From Streptomyces aurantiacus (GTDB lineage: Bacteria; Actinomycetota; Actinomycetes; Streptomycetales; Streptomycetaceae), in the NCBI RefSeq assembly GCF_027107535.1, contig NZ_CP114283.1:7502001-7566000 (forward strand): DNA of 64,000 bases, written 5' to 3'. The notes under the pieces were generated by a model. That model was not told the origin of the DNA and did not search any database. It was given only the letters and a program-made list of their open reading frames with translations. Position 1 is the stretch's first letter, and the number at the start of each line of letters is the position of its first letter. A program made the translations under genes and the position numbers. This document shows, in pieces, positions 52,391 to 63,000 of this stretch.

Positions 52391-53193
52391 GCTTCCGCCT
52401 CCTCGGCGGCGGCCTTCCGCTCAGCCAGTCCCTGGCGCCGCAGCACAATGGCCTGTCTCACATAGTCGGCGCCGGTGATAACGGTCAGAGCGACCGCCAC
52501 AGCCATCATCCAGAACCTCAGGGTCGCCAGCGGCCCCGTCAGCGCCAGGACGTACATGCCGACGGCCGTGCCCTGAGCGAGCGTCTTCAGCTTGCCGCCG
52601 CGACTGGCGGGGATCACTCCGTAGCGGATCACCAGGAATCGCAGGCAGGTGATGCCGAGCTCACGTCCGAGGATGACCCCGGTCACCCACCACGGCAGGT
52701 CGCCGAGCGAGGAGAGACAGATCAGCGCCGCCCCCATGATCGCCTTGTCGGCGATCGGATCGGCGATCTTGCCGAAGTCGGTGACGAGGTTGTACGTGCG
52801 CGCGAGATGACCGTCGAAGATGTCCGTGATCATGGCAACGGCGAAGGCGGCCCAGGCCCAGGCCCGCCATACGGGGTCGTAACCGCCGTCGGCCAGCATC
52901 AGCGCCACGAAGCCCGGTACGAGCACCAGCCGGAGCATGGTGAGCAGATTGGCGACGTTCCACAGACTGGCCTGGTTCACGGCCACCGCGGTCAGCTTTC
53001 CGCCCCGCGGCGTCTTCGAGTTCTGGGCGCCGGAAGCAGCCGTATCGGAGGTGCGGGCACCGGAAGCACCCGCGCCGGTCGGCCGAGCGCCGGAAGCGCC
53101 CGTACCCGAGGTTCCCGTACCGGAAGGTCCCGCAGCACCGCGTGTGCCGGGCGCACCGGGGCCGCCCGCCGCGGATGCCGGGACTCCGGTCAT
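52387..53193 (-). CDS. pgsA: CDP-diacylglycerol-glycerol-3-phosphate phosphatidyltransferase
   Basis: CDP-alcohol phosphatidyltransferase, phosphatidylglycerol synthesis. Signature [27 protein letters not shown] matches D-x2-DG-x2-AR-x8-G-x3-D-x3-D. Residues 1-68 are Gly/Ala/Ser/Thr repeat-like and probably disordered, an extension over the core family. ATG at 53193 overlaps the rimO stop (ATGA). Confidence 0.92.
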   Translation of the reverse strand: MTGVPASAAGGPGAPGTRGAAGPSGTGTSGTGASGARPTGAGASGARTSDTAASGAQNSKTPRGGKLTAVAVNQASLWNVANLLTMLRLVLVPGFVALMLADGGYDPVWRAWAWAAFAVAMITDIFDGHLARTYNLVTDFGKIADPIADKAIMGAALICLSSLGDLPWWVTGVILGRELGITCLRFLVIRYGVIPASRGGKLKTLAQGTAVGMYVLALTGPLATLRFWMMAVAVALTVITGADYVRQAIVLRRQGLAERKAAAEEAEA

Positions 53194-54671
53194 CTGGCCG
53201 CCTCCTCAGTACACCCGAGCGAGCCCGGGAGCGGCTCGGCCACCAGGTCGACACCTTCCGTACCGACCACCTTCGCCTCGACCATACGGCCGACGGTCAG
53301 TCCTTCGCCGCTCGTGAACAGCACCTGGCCGTCGGTCTCGGGAGCCTGGTGCGCGGCGCGGCCGTACGCACCCTCGTCCTCGGCGGCAGAGCCGGTGGAC
53401 TCGACCAGTACCTGCAGGGTCTCGCCGACGCGCTCCTCCGCCCGCTGCGAGACCAGCTCCTCCGCGAGCCGGGACACGCGCGCGAGACGCTCGGCGACGA
53501 CGTCCTCGTCCAGCTTGTTCTCGTACGTCGCCGCCTCGGTGCCGTCCTCGTCCGAGTAGCCGAAGACGCCGATGGCGTCGAGCCGTGCGCCGTTCAGGAA
53601 GCGCTCCAGCTCCGCCAGGTCGTCCGCGGTCTCACCGGGGAAGCCCACGATGAAGTTGGACCGCACACCGGCCTGCGGGGCCTTGGACCGGATGGTGTCG
53701 AGCAGCTCGAGGAACTGGTCCGTGCTCCCGAAGCGCCGCATCGCGCGGAGCACGCCGGGGGCGGAGTGCTGGAAGGACAGGTCGAAGTAGGGGGCGACCT
53801 TCGGCGTGGAGGTCAGCACCTCGATGAGCCCGGGCCGCATCTCGGCCGGCTGCAGGTAGCTGACCCGCACCCGCTCGATGCCGTCGACGTCGGCGAGCTC
53901 GGGCAGCAGCGTCTCCAGGAGCCGGATGTCACCGAGGTCCTTGCCGTACGACGTGTTGTTCTCGGAGACCAGCATGACCTCCTTCACGCCCTGCTCGGCG
54001 AGCCAGCGCGTCTCGCCCAGTACGTCGCTGGGGCGCCGCGAGATGAAGGAGCCGCGGAAGGACGGGATGGCGCAGAAGGAGCAGCGCCGGTCGCAGCCGG
54101 AGGCCAGCTTCACCGAGGCCACCGGGGAGCCGTCCAGCCGCCGGCGCAGGGGCGCGCGGGGGCCGGAGTCCGGAGCAAGGCCTTCCGGCAGATCCGCGGG
54201 ACCGTGTCCGGGGAGGGCGACCTCCGCACCGGCGCTCTGCCGTTCGGCGGGGCTGATCGGCAGCAGCTTGCGCCGGTCGCGCGGGGTGTGGGCGGCGTGG
54301 ATTCCGCCGTTCAGGATCGTCTGGAGCCGGTCGGAGATGTCGGCGTAGTCGTCGAAGCCGAGCACGCCGTCCGCCTCGGGCAGGGCCTCGGCCAGTTCCT
54401 TGCCGTACCGCTCGGCCATGCAGCCGACGGCGACGACCGCCTGGGTTCTGCCATGACCCTTGAGGTCGTTGGCTTCCAGGAGTGCGTCGACGGAGTCCTT
54501 CTTGGCGGCCTCGACGAAGCCACAGGTGTTGACGACGGCGACGTCCGCGTTCTCGGCGTCCTCCACGAGATGCCAGCCGTCCGCCTCCAAGCGGCCTGCG
54601 AGCTCCTCCGAGTCCACCTCGTTGCGGGCGCAGCCAAGAGTGACAAGTGCGACGGTACGGCGTTCAGGCAT
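53190..54671 (-). CDS. rimO: Ribosomal protein S12 methylthiotransferase RimO
   Basis: Radical-SAM enzyme that methylthiolates Asp88 of S12. [27 protein letters not shown] and VGCMAERY (UPF0004 cysteines); [17 protein letters not shown] (radical SAM); C-terminal TRAM domain. The Cys-Ala-Arg-Asn form and 493-aa length distinguish it from MiaB. ATG at 54671 (weak site). Starts the rimO-pgsA-cinA-clgR run. Confidence 0.93.
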   Translation of the reverse strand: MPERRTVALVTLGCARNEVDSEELAGRLEADGWHLVEDAENADVAVVNTCGFVEAAKKDSVDALLEANDLKGHGRTQAVVAVGCMAERYGKELAEALPEADGVLGFDDYADISDRLQTILNGGIHAAHTPRDRRKLLPISPAERQSAGAEVALPGHGPADLPEGLAPDSGPRAPLRRRLDGSPVASVKLASGCDRRCSFCAIPSFRGSFISRRPSDVLGETRWLAEQGVKEVMLVSENNTSYGKDLGDIRLLETLLPELADVDGIERVRVSYLQPAEMRPGLIEVLTSTPKVAPYFDLSFQHSAPGVLRAMRRFGSTDQFLELLDTIRSKAPQAGVRSNFIVGFPGETADDLAELERFLNGARLDAIGVFGYSDEDGTEAATYENKLDEDVVAERLARVSRLAEELVSQRAEERVGETLQVLVESTGSAAEDEGAYGRAAHQAPETDGQVLFTSGEGLTVGRMVEAKVVGTEGVDLVAEPLPGSLGCTEEAAR

Positions 54672-54710
54672 GGGCTCAAGACTACTTCGTCCCACTGACA
54701 CCCCACGTCG

Positions 54711-54740
54711 ACGGGGTTGGCCGATCTTGGCCAACCCCGT
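54711..54740 (-). terminator. Terminator after RodZ-like gene
   Basis: 12-bp perfect stem ACGGGGTTGGCC / GGCCAACCCCGT with a 6-base loop (GATCTT), between the RodZ-like gene stop (54812) and the rimO start (54671). Confidence 0.75.
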
Positions 54741-54811
54741 TCCCGCATGCCCGAAAGGCCGGGCGAAAGCCGCTGCACGTCAACCGGTACGTGCCGGCGA
54801 AGCCGCCCGGC

Positions 54812-55657
54812 TCAGCCGACCTCGGGGTCGCCCTTCGTGTAGCTGAGGCGCTCCACCTGTCCCGGCTGGAACTCGTCCTCGATCTGCTTGCCGTTCACGT
54901 ACAGCTGGAGCGCACCCGCGTCACCGAGGACGAGGTCGATCCTCTCCTTGTCCTGGAAGGTCTCGGAGTCGCCCTGCTGCAGGAAGCCGTCGAAGAGCAG
55001 CCGGCCGTTGTGGTCCTTGGCCGAGATCCAGCTGCGTCCGTCGGGGGCGGTCACCTGGACGGTCACCTTGTCCTGCGGAGCGGCCGCGATGGCGCTGTCG
55101 GACGGGTCGGACTTGGGGTCCTGCGGCTTGGTAGGCGTCGGCTTGGTCTTGACGGGCTTGCTGGCGGTGGGCGTGGACCCTTCGGCGACCTGCGTCTTCC
55201 TGCTGTTGCCGTCGTCGTCGCTGAACAGCGTGAACCCGACGAAGCCGATCACGGCGACGATCGCGGCGACCATGGCCGCGGTCCAGTTGGGGCCCCGGCG
55301 CTCCGGACGGATCCGCTCCGCCTCGAACATCGGTGCCGCCGGGGTCGGCGCGGGCCGCCCGCCGTGCCCGGCGTCGAAGCGCGCGAGCAGCGGGTCGGGG
55401 TCGAGGTGGACGGCACGGGCGAGCGTCTTGATGTGACCGCGCGCGTAGACGTCGCCACCGCAGGGGGCGAAGTCGTCCTGTTCGATCGCGTGCACGATGG
55501 CGATACGGACCCGGGTGGCGTTACTGACGTCGTCGACGGTCAGCCCCGCCGCGATGCGCGCCTGCTGCAGCGCACGGCCGATCGAGGGGCGATCGTCCTC
55601 TTCGTAGGGACGCTCGTCCTGAGGGGAGTTGTCGTCAGGGGAGTTGCCGATGGACAC
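54812..55657 (-). CDS. RodZ-like membrane protein with HTH_25 and DUF4115
   Basis: 281 aa: N-terminal XRE-type HTH (SIGRALQQARIAAGLTVDDVSNATRVR, DVYARGHIKTLARAV), one membrane segment (MVAAIVAVIGFVGFTLF, ~127-147), a Thr/Pro/Lys linker, and a C-terminal beta domain (KVTVQVTAPDGRSWISAKD...YVNGKQI). This is the RodZ layout, possibly a cell-shape or envelope factor. GTG at 55657 with AAAGG 7 bases upstream. Confidence 0.85.
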   Translation of the reverse strand: MSIGNSPDDNSPQDERPYEEDDRPSIGRALQQARIAAGLTVDDVSNATRVRIAIVHAIEQDDFAPCGGDVYARGHIKTLARAVHLDPDPLLARFDAGHGGRPAPTPAAPMFEAERIRPERRGPNWTAAMVAAIVAVIGFVGFTLFSDDDGNSRKTQVAEGSTPTASKPVKTKPTPTKPQDPKSDPSDSAIAAAPQDKVTVQVTAPDGRSWISAKDHNGRLLFDGFLQQGDSETFQDKERIDLVLGDAGALQLYVNGKQIEDEFQPGQVERLSYTKGDPEVG

Positions 55658-55967
55658 GGGGGCGCCTTTCGAGCGTTAAGCCACCTGTGCTGGAGGTTCA
55701 GTCTAGGGGGGGTGCGAAAGGGTGGGGCAACCGGGCGGTGGGACTTTGTACGCCATCGGAATGGCCGGTCATCCTGATGCCGGGACAGGTCTCTGTACCT
55801 TCCCTCAACTTGACGTGCGACGAACGGAAACGGTTGCTCACCGTTCCCTTACGGGTAAGTCACGTTCGGATCACCCGAGTGGCCCCGGCCTGGTCACCCG
55901 AGTGGCCCCGGCCTGGTCACCCGAGTGGCCCGCCCGTCCGTGGAAGGGAGCGGCCCGCCCTGTTTCC
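55658..55967. other. Gene-free stretch between ftsK and the RodZ-like gene, with 23-bp tandem repeat
   Basis: 310 bp between the ftsK stop and the RodZ-like GTG. It contains a tandem repeat at 55871-55931 and nothing else recognised. It must include the RodZ-like gene's promoter. Confidence 0.5.
55871..55931. repeat. 23-bp tandem repeat, 2.65 copies
   Basis: Unit TCACCCGAGTGGCCCCGGCCTGG at 55871 and 55894 (each exact), with a 15-base partial third copy at 55917-55931. Between the ftsK stop and the RodZ-like gene. Confidence 0.9.
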
Positions 55968-58709
55968 CTACGGTTGAGCCTCCCCACGGATCACCGCGAG
56001 CACTCCGTCCAGTTCGTCAGCCTTCACAAGAACGTCACGTGCCTTGGAACCCTCGCTGGGACCGACGATGTTGCGGGACTCCATGAGGTCCATGAGCCGC
56101 CCTGCCTTGGCGAAGCCCACACGCAGCTTGCGCTGGAGCATCGAGGTGGACCCGAACTGCGTGGAGACGACGAGTTCGGCCGCCTGGCACAGCAGGTCGA
56201 GGTCGTCGCCGATGTCCTCGTCGATCTCCTTCTTCTGCTTGGTGCCCACGGTGACGTCTTCCCGGAAGACCGGCGCCATCTGGTCCTTGCAGTGCTGTAC
56301 CACTGCGGCGACCTCGTCCTCGGTGACGAAGGCACCCTGCATGCGGGTGGGCTTGTTCGCGCCCATCGGCAGGAAGAGCCCGTCCCCCTTGCCGATCAGC
56401 TTCTCGGCGCCCGGCTGGTCGAGGATGACGCGGCTGTCGGCGAGCGAGGAGGTGGCGAAGGCGAGCCGGGACGGCACGTTCGCCTTGATCAGACCGGTGA
56501 CGACGTCGACGGACGGCCGCTGCGTGGCCAGCACCAGGTGGATGCCGGCCGCGCGCGCGAGCTGCGTGATGCGCACGATGGCGTCTTCCACGTCCCGCGG
56601 CGCGACCATCATCAGGTCGGCGAGCTCGTCCACGATCACCAGCAGGTAGGGGTACGGCGACAGCTCCCGCTCACTGCCCTCGGGCAGCTTGACCTTCCCC
56701 TTGCGGATGGCGTCGTTGAAGTCGTCGATGTGCCGGTACCCGAAGGCCGCCAGGTCGTCGTAGCGCAGATCCATTTCCCGTACGACCCACTGCAGCGCCT
56801 CGGCGGCCCGCTTCGGGTTGGTGATGATCGGCGTGATCAGGTGCGGGATGCCCTCGTACGCGGTCAGCTCGACGCGCTTGGGGTCGACCAGGACCATGCG
56901 CACGTCCTCGGGGGTCGCCCGCACCATGACCGAGGTGATCAGACAGTTGATGCACGAGGACTTTCCGGAACCGGTCGCTCCAGCCACCAGGACGTGCGGC
57001 ATCTTCGCGAGGTTGGCCATCACGTAGCCGCCCTCGACGTCCTTGCCGAGCGCGACCAGCATCGGGTGGTCGTCCTCTGCGGCGTCCGCGAGGCGCAGTA
57101 CGTCACCCAGGTTGACCATCTCGCGGTCGGTGTTGGGGATCTCGATGCCGACCGCGGACTTGCCGGGGATCGGGCTGATGATCCGCACGTCCGGGCTGGC
57201 GACGGCGTACGCGATGTTCTTGGCGAGCGCCGTGATCCGCTCGACCTTCACTGCGGGGCCGAGCTCGACCTCGTACCGCGTGACCGTCGGACCGCGGGTG
57301 AAGCCGGTGACGGCCGCGTCGACCTTGAACTCGGTGAAGACGGTGGTCAGCGACTCGACGATGGCGTCGTTGGCGGCGCTGCGCGACTTGCCGGGGCCCC
57401 CACGCTCCAGGAGGTCGAGCGACGGCAGCGAGTACGTGATGTCGCCGGAGAGCTGGAGTTGCTCGGCCCGCGCGGGCAGGTCCCGGGGCGCGTCGGGAGC
57501 GGGTTTGGTCAGGTCGGCGACTTCGGCCTTCAGCATCCCCTGCTTGGGCCTGGTGTTCTTGGCGCGGGCGGCGGGCACCGGTGTCGGCTCCTCGACCGGG
57601 CCCGAGTCCTCGCGCTCGGCCCGGTCCGCGCCGACGCCCTGCGTGAGGTCGGCCACCAGCGGCGAGGGCGGCATCCCGTGCAGCACGGCGCCGTCGAGCG
57701 CCGCCGCGGCGGCCGCGGCCACGTCGACGGCGTCCATGGGCCGGTCCAGGGCGGGCTGCTGCACTGCGGGCCGCCTGCGGCGGCTCCGGCGCGCGGAGAG
57801 CGCCTCCTGCTCGGCGTCGTCCGGGTCGTACGCCTCGGGCGCCGCCCGGCGGCGCCGGGGGCTCGCGGGCAGTGCTTCGCGCCACTGCTCGTCGTAGCGC
57901 TCGTCGTCCTCGTAGAAGACCTCGTCGCTCTCCCGCGGCTGTACGACGCCGAGCCTGACGCCCAGCAGCCTCAGCCGTTGCGGAATCGCGTTGACCGGGG
58001 TCGCGGTGACCACCAGCAGCCCGAAGACCGTGAGCAGCACGAGGAGCGGCACGGCGAGGACGTCGCCCATCGTGTACGTCAGTGGAGTCGCCGCACCCCA
58101 GCCGATGAGCCCGCCCGCGTCCCTTATCGCCTGCATGCCGTCGCTTCGTGCGGGCGCCCCGCAGGCGATGTGGACCTGGCCGAGCACGCCGATCGCGAGC
58201 GCGGACAGGCCGATGACGATGCGCCCGTTGGCGTCGGGCTGCTCGGGATGCCGGATGAGCCGGGCGGCGACGACGGCCAGCAGTATCGGCACGAGCAGGT
58301 CGAGGCGGCCGAAGGCGCCGGTCACCAGCATCTCGACGAGGTCGCCCACCGGACCGCGGAGGTTGGACCAGGTCCCTGCGGCGATGATCAGCGTGAGGCC
58401 GAGCAGCAGCAGCGCGAGGCCGTCCTTGCGGTGCGCGGGGTCGAGCCCCTTCGCGCCCCGCCCTATGCCGCGGAACACGGCGCCGACGGCGTGCGCCACT
58501 CCGAGCCAGAGGGCGCGTACGAGCCTGTACACGCCCCCGGTCGGGCTGGGCGCCGGCTTCGGGGGTGCTGCTTTCCTGGCTGCGGCCTTCTTCGCAGGCG
58601 CCTTTTTCGCGGGAGCTCTCTTCGCGGGGGCCTTCTTCGCCACAGCCTTCGTCGGAGCAGCCGCCTTCTTCGCGGGCGGCTTCTTGGCTGCGGGCTGACG
58701 TGGGGCCAT
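55968..58709 (-). CDS. ftsK: DNA translocase FtsK/SpoIIIE
   Basis: Septal DNA pump. Lys/Ala/Pro-rich N-terminus (~1-52), then about four membrane segments (LLLGLTLIIAAGTW, LVPILLAVVAARLI, IVIGLSALAIGVLGQV, LAVPLLVLLTVFGLLVVTA), an acidic linker, and the ATPase from ~430: GATGSGKSSCINC (Walker A), YLLVIVDELADLMM (Walker B), IHLVLATQRPSVDVVTGLIKANVPS; the winged gamma domain ends the protein. ATG at 58709 gives 913 aa; a GTG at 58745 is an alternative. Confidence 0.95.
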   Translation of the reverse strand: MAPRQPAAKKPPAKKAAAPTKAVAKKAPAKRAPAKKAPAKKAAARKAAPPKPAPSPTGGVYRLVRALWLGVAHAVGAVFRGIGRGAKGLDPAHRKDGLALLLLGLTLIIAAGTWSNLRGPVGDLVEMLVTGAFGRLDLLVPILLAVVAARLIRHPEQPDANGRIVIGLSALAIGVLGQVHIACGAPARSDGMQAIRDAGGLIGWGAATPLTYTMGDVLAVPLLVLLTVFGLLVVTATPVNAIPQRLRLLGVRLGVVQPRESDEVFYEDDERYDEQWREALPASPRRRRAAPEAYDPDDAEQEALSARRSRRRRPAVQQPALDRPMDAVDVAAAAAAALDGAVLHGMPPSPLVADLTQGVGADRAEREDSGPVEEPTPVPAARAKNTRPKQGMLKAEVADLTKPAPDAPRDLPARAEQLQLSGDITYSLPSLDLLERGGPGKSRSAANDAIVESLTTVFTEFKVDAAVTGFTRGPTVTRYEVELGPAVKVERITALAKNIAYAVASPDVRIISPIPGKSAVGIEIPNTDREMVNLGDVLRLADAAEDDHPMLVALGKDVEGGYVMANLAKMPHVLVAGATGSGKSSCINCLITSVMVRATPEDVRMVLVDPKRVELTAYEGIPHLITPIITNPKRAAEALQWVVREMDLRYDDLAAFGYRHIDDFNDAIRKGKVKLPEGSERELSPYPYLLVIVDELADLMMVAPRDVEDAIVRITQLARAAGIHLVLATQRPSVDVVTGLIKANVPSRLAFATSSLADSRVILDQPGAEKLIGKGDGLFLPMGANKPTRMQGAFVTEDEVAAVVQHCKDQMAPVFREDVTVGTKQKKEIDEDIGDDLDLLCQAAELVVSTQFGSTSMLQRKLRVGFAKAGRLMDLMESRNIVGPSEGSKARDVLVKADELDGVLAVIRGEAQP

Positions 58710-59070
58710 GGGTGTGAGGTTACCGGTGGAGACCACTGCGGACACGTGTGCCTACTGCTTCACCCGTTCGTGTCGCCCGTCCCAGGCACCGAACTGACGC
58801 CGCCTCAACAGCGGCAGGCCTGCCTGAAGAGGGCAACCGTGCGGCCGGCACCGCCGACTCGCCCGTCTCGCACGGGCTCGAAGCCGCGCCGCCCTTGCCC
58901 GTTCACCTGACCCGTGCCGCACAGGAACGGCACCGCACGCTTCACCGACGCACGCCAAGGCGACCGCCTCCCGAAGCGCGTTCGGCCCGGGCGGAAACAG
59001 GAAATTGGCCCGGGCAGGCCGACAACGCGCGGTCCGGCGCACACTTCCGGCCGGACCCGCGCGTTCGTCG
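58710..59070. other. Gene-free stretch between osaB and ftsK
   Basis: 361 bp with no convincing gene. It contains the osaB terminator near 59024-59065 and presumably the ftsK promoter. Confidence 0.5.
59024..59065 (-). terminator. Terminator of osaB
   Basis: Arms of 14-15 bp (ACGCGCGGTCCGGC at 59025-59038 and GCCGGACCCGCGCGT at 59050-59064, one bulged base), immediately after the osaB stop at 59071. Confidence 0.65.
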
Positions 59071-59757
59071 TCAGTTCTGGGAGGGCAGCGAAGCCGCCCC
59101 GCTCCCCGTCCCGGGCTCCAGGGCGTCCAGTGCGCGGCGCAACCCCGTGAGTTTGCGTTCGAGATGGGCCGCTGTCGCCACCGCCGCCGCGTCCGCCGAA
59201 TCGTCGTCCAACTGCTTGGAGAGAGCCTCGGCCTGTTCCTCGACTGCCGCGAGGCGTGCGGAGAGTTCGGCGAGCAGTCCGGCCGGCTCCTTGCCGTCGC
59301 CGAGGGCCGCCTTGCCGCCCCCGCCCTCCAGCTGGAGACGCAGCAGCGCCGCCTGCTCCCGGAGTTGGCAGTTCTTCATGTAGAGCTCGACGAAGACCGA
59401 GACCTTCGCGCGCAGCACCCACGGGTCGAACGGCTTGGAGATGTAGTCGACCGCGCCCGCCGCGTATCCCCGGAAGGTGTGGTGCGGGCCGTGGTTGATC
59501 GCGGTGAGGAAGATGATCGGGATGTCCCGGGTCCGTTCTCGCCTCTTGATGTGCGCGGCGGTTTCGAAACCGTCCATGCCCGGCATCTGGACGTCCAGCA
59601 GAATGACCGCGAAGTCGTCCGTGAGCAGTGCTTTGAGCGCTTCCTCCCCGGAAGATGCCCGAACCAGTGTCTGATCGAGCGCAGAGAGGATGGCCTCCAG
59701 CGCCAGCAGATTCTCCGGCCGGTCATCGACCAGGAGGATCTTGGCCTTCTGCACCAT
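59071..59757 (-). CDS. osaB: Response regulator OsaB with C-terminal coiled coil
   Basis: 228 aa. Receiver domain with DDRPENLLAL (D11, D12), phospho-acceptor D55 (ILLDVQMPGMDG) and K ~106 (YISKPFDPW). No DNA-binding domain: the C-terminal half is helical, with coiled-coil heptads (LREQAALLRLQLEGGG, LSARLAAVEEQAEALSKQL). ATG at 59757 with GAGGAGGG upstream. Matches OsaB of the S. coelicolor osmoadaptation system, downstream of the kinase gene. Confidence 0.9.
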   Translation of the reverse strand: MVQKAKILLVDDRPENLLALEAILSALDQTLVRASSGEEALKALLTDDFAVILLDVQMPGMDGFETAAHIKRRERTRDIPIIFLTAINHGPHHTFRGYAAGAVDYISKPFDPWVLRAKVSVFVELYMKNCQLREQAALLRLQLEGGGGKAALGDGKEPAGLLAELSARLAAVEEQAEALSKQLDDDSADAAAVATAAHLERKLTGLRRALDALEPGTGSGAASLPSQN

Positions 59758-60081
59758 GGCCCGCCCTCCTCGTCCCGGCAGTGCACCGGGCGCCGCCCCA
59801 GGGGACGACTCCCTTGCGCCGCCCGTCCTTGTGCCGGTCATGGTAGCCGCACCCCGCCTGTCGCCACACCCTGTCACCGCGATGTCACTGTGCACGTAGC
59901 AGAAACGCAGTGGGAGACCAGAAGGTTCCCCGAATACCGGGTTTCTACACGGCTCCGGGCACAGTCAGTCAGCAACCCGGCACCCCGGACCGTTGGCCGA
60001 TCGCCCCGTGCAAGTGACGCTCGCGATCATTTCCCTGCCACTCAATCATCCCCCGCCGCACGATCAAACCCCGCCGCCCGC
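59758..60081. other. Gene-free stretch between osaA and osaB
   Basis: 324 bp between the osaA stop and the osaB start. No gene or terminator hairpin was recognised; it presumably carries the osaB promoter. Confidence 0.4.
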
Positions 60082-63000
60082 TCACTGCCCACGCATCCAC
60101 TGTTCCATCACGGAGAGCAGGTGATCGGGATCGACCGGCTTCGTCACGTAGTCGGAGGCACCCGACTCGAGGGCCTTCTCCCGGTCGCCCTTCATCGCCT
60201 TCGCGGTGAGCGCGATGATCGGCAGCCCCGCGAACTGGGGCATCCGGCGGATCGCCGACGTGGTCGCGTATCCATCCATCTCCGGCATCATGATGTCCAT
60301 CAGGACGACCGTCACATCGTCGTGCTGCTCCAGCACCTCGATGCCCTCGCGGCCGTTCTCGGCGTAGAGCACCGACAGACCGTGCTGCTCCAGAACACTG
60401 GTGAGGGCGAACACGTTACGGATGTCGTCGTCGACGATCAGTACCTTCTCGCCCTCGAACCGGAAGACCTCGCGCGACCGTACGGTCACCTCCTCGTCGC
60501 CCGTGTCCCAGGCGTCCGGCGCCTGCGTCCGGTGCCCCGGCAGCGCGGGCCGCTGCTCGGCCGCGGGTACCGTCCGGCGACGCCGCCTGAAGAGCGCGGC
60601 GGCCCCGTTCTGGGTCTCCTGGTACGACTTGACCTCCGCCGGTGTCTCCACCCGGGCGTCGGCCTCGTCACCCGAGCCCGCCGGCAGCGCTCCGCTCTCC
60701 ATGGACGGGGAGAGCTGCGGGTAGCCCTGCGGCGGCAGTTCGCTCGGGTGCAGCGGCAAATACAGCGTGAACGTCGAGCCGCGTCCCGGCTCGCTCTGCG
60801 CGTGGATCTCGCCGCCCAGCAGCCGTGCGATCTCCCGTGAGATGGACAGCCCCAGGCCCGTACCGCCGTACTTGCGGCTCGTCGTGCCGTCCGCCTGCTT
60901 GAACGCCTCGAAGATCACCCGCATCTTGCTGGCCGCGATGCCGATACCGGTGTCGGTCACGGAGAACGCGATCAGGTCGGCGTCCGCGTCCCGCAGCGAG
61001 CCCGCCTCCAGCAGCTGCTCGCGGATGGCCACCGGCACCTCCGCGCCCGCGGGCCGGATGACCAGTTCGACGGCTCCGGAGTCGGTGAACTTCACCGCGT
61101 TGGAGAGCAGGTTGCGCAGCACCTGGAGGAGCCGCTGCTCGTCCGTGTGCAGCGTGGCCGGCAGCTCAGGCGACACCCGTACGGAGAAATCGAGCCCCTT
61201 CTCCGCCGTCAGCGGGCGGAAAGTGGCCTCTACGTAGTCGACGAGCTGGACCAGGGCGATACGCGTCGGCGACACGTCCATCTTGCCCGCCTCGACCTTC
61301 GACAGGTCGAGGATGTCGTTGATCAGCTGGAGGAGGTCGGACCCGGCGCCGTGGATCGTCTCGGCGAACTCGACCTGCTTCGGAGTGAGGTTGGAGTCCG
61401 CGTTGTCGGCGAGCAGTTTGGCCAGGATCAGCAGCGAGTTGAGCGGCGTACGCAGCTCGTGCGACATGTTGGCGAGGAACTCGCTCTTGTAACGCATGGA
61501 GACCGCGAGCTGCTCGGCGCGCTCCTCCAGGACCTGGCGGGCCTCCTCGATCTCGGTGTTCTTGACCTCGATGTCGCGGTTCTGCTGGGCCAGCAGCTCG
61601 GCCTTCTCCTCCAGTTCGGCGTTGGACGCCTGGAGGGCCTTCTGCCGGTTCTCCAGCTCGGCCGACCGCTCCCGGAGCTGCTCGGTGAGCTCCTGCGACT
61701 GCTTGAGCAGCACCTCGGTCTTCGTGTTGACCGCGATGGTGTTGACGCTCGTGGCGATCATCTCGGCGATCTGGCTGAGGAAGTCCTTCTGGATGTGCGT
61801 GAACGAGTGGAACGACGCCAGTTCGATCACTCCGAGGACGGTCCCCTCGAAGAGCACCGGCAGCACGATGACATGCGCCGGAGGCGCCTCACCGAGCCCG
61901 GACGCGATCTTCAGGTACCCCGGCGGCACGTTCTCGACGAGAATCGTGCGCTTCTCCTTGGCAGCCGTCCCGATCAGCGTCTCACCGGGCCGGAACGACG
62001 TCGGCATGGAGCCCATCGAGTACCCGTACGACCCGAGCATGCGCAGTTCGTACGAGTCGTCGTGCGCGGCGCCCACGTCCTTGCCGTCGTCCAGCGGCAT
62101 CGCCATGAAGAACGCGCCGTGCTGTGCGGAGACCACCGGAGTCAGCTCGCCCATGATGAGCGAGGCCACGTCGGCGAGGTCGCGGCGGCCCTGCATCAGA
62201 CCGGAGATCCGGGCGAGGTTGCCCTTCAGCCAGTCCTGTTCCTTGTTGGCGATGGTGGTGTCGCGGAGGTTCGCGATCATCTTGTTGATGTAGTCCTGCA
62301 GTTCCTGGATCTCGCCGGAGGCGTCCACGTCGATCTTCAGGTTGAGGTCACCGCGGGTCACGGCGGTCGCCACGCGGGCGATGGCACGCACCTGCCGGGT
62401 CAGGTTCCCGGCCATCTCGTTCACCGACTCGGTGAGGTCGCGCCAGGTGCCGTCGACGTCGCGTACCCGCGCCTGGCCGCCCAACTGGCCCTCCGTGCCC
62501 ACCTCGCGGGCGACTCGGGTGACCTCCTCCGCGAACGACGACAGCTGGTCGACCATCGTGTTGATGGTCGTCTTCAGCTCCAGGATCTCGCCGCGCGCGT
62601 CGATGTCGATCTTCTTGGTCAGATCGCCCTTGGCGATGGCCGTGGTGACCATCGCGATGTTGCGCACCTGTCCGGTCAGGTTGGACGCCATGCCGTTCAC
62701 GGACTCGGTGAGGTCCTTCCACGTGCCCGCCACTCCGGGTACGCGGGCCTGGCCGCCCAGGATGCCGTCCGTACCCACCTCGCGGGCCACCTTGGTGACC
62801 TGGTCGGCGAACGAACTCAGCGTCTTCACCATGGTGTTGAAGGTGTCGGCGAGCTGCGCGACCTCGCCGCGCGCCTCGATCGTCACCGTCCTGGTCAGGT
62901 CCCCGTTGGCGACGGCCGCGGCGACCTGGGAGATGTTCCGCACCTGCACGGTCAGGTTGTTGGCCATCAGGTTGACGTTGTCGGTGAGGTCCTTCCAGAT

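Noticed and set aside
55722..58910. 1062-aa plus-strand frame opposite ftsK
   Set aside because: Antisense shadow of ftsK produced by high third-position GC; the minus-strand protein has all FtsK motifs.
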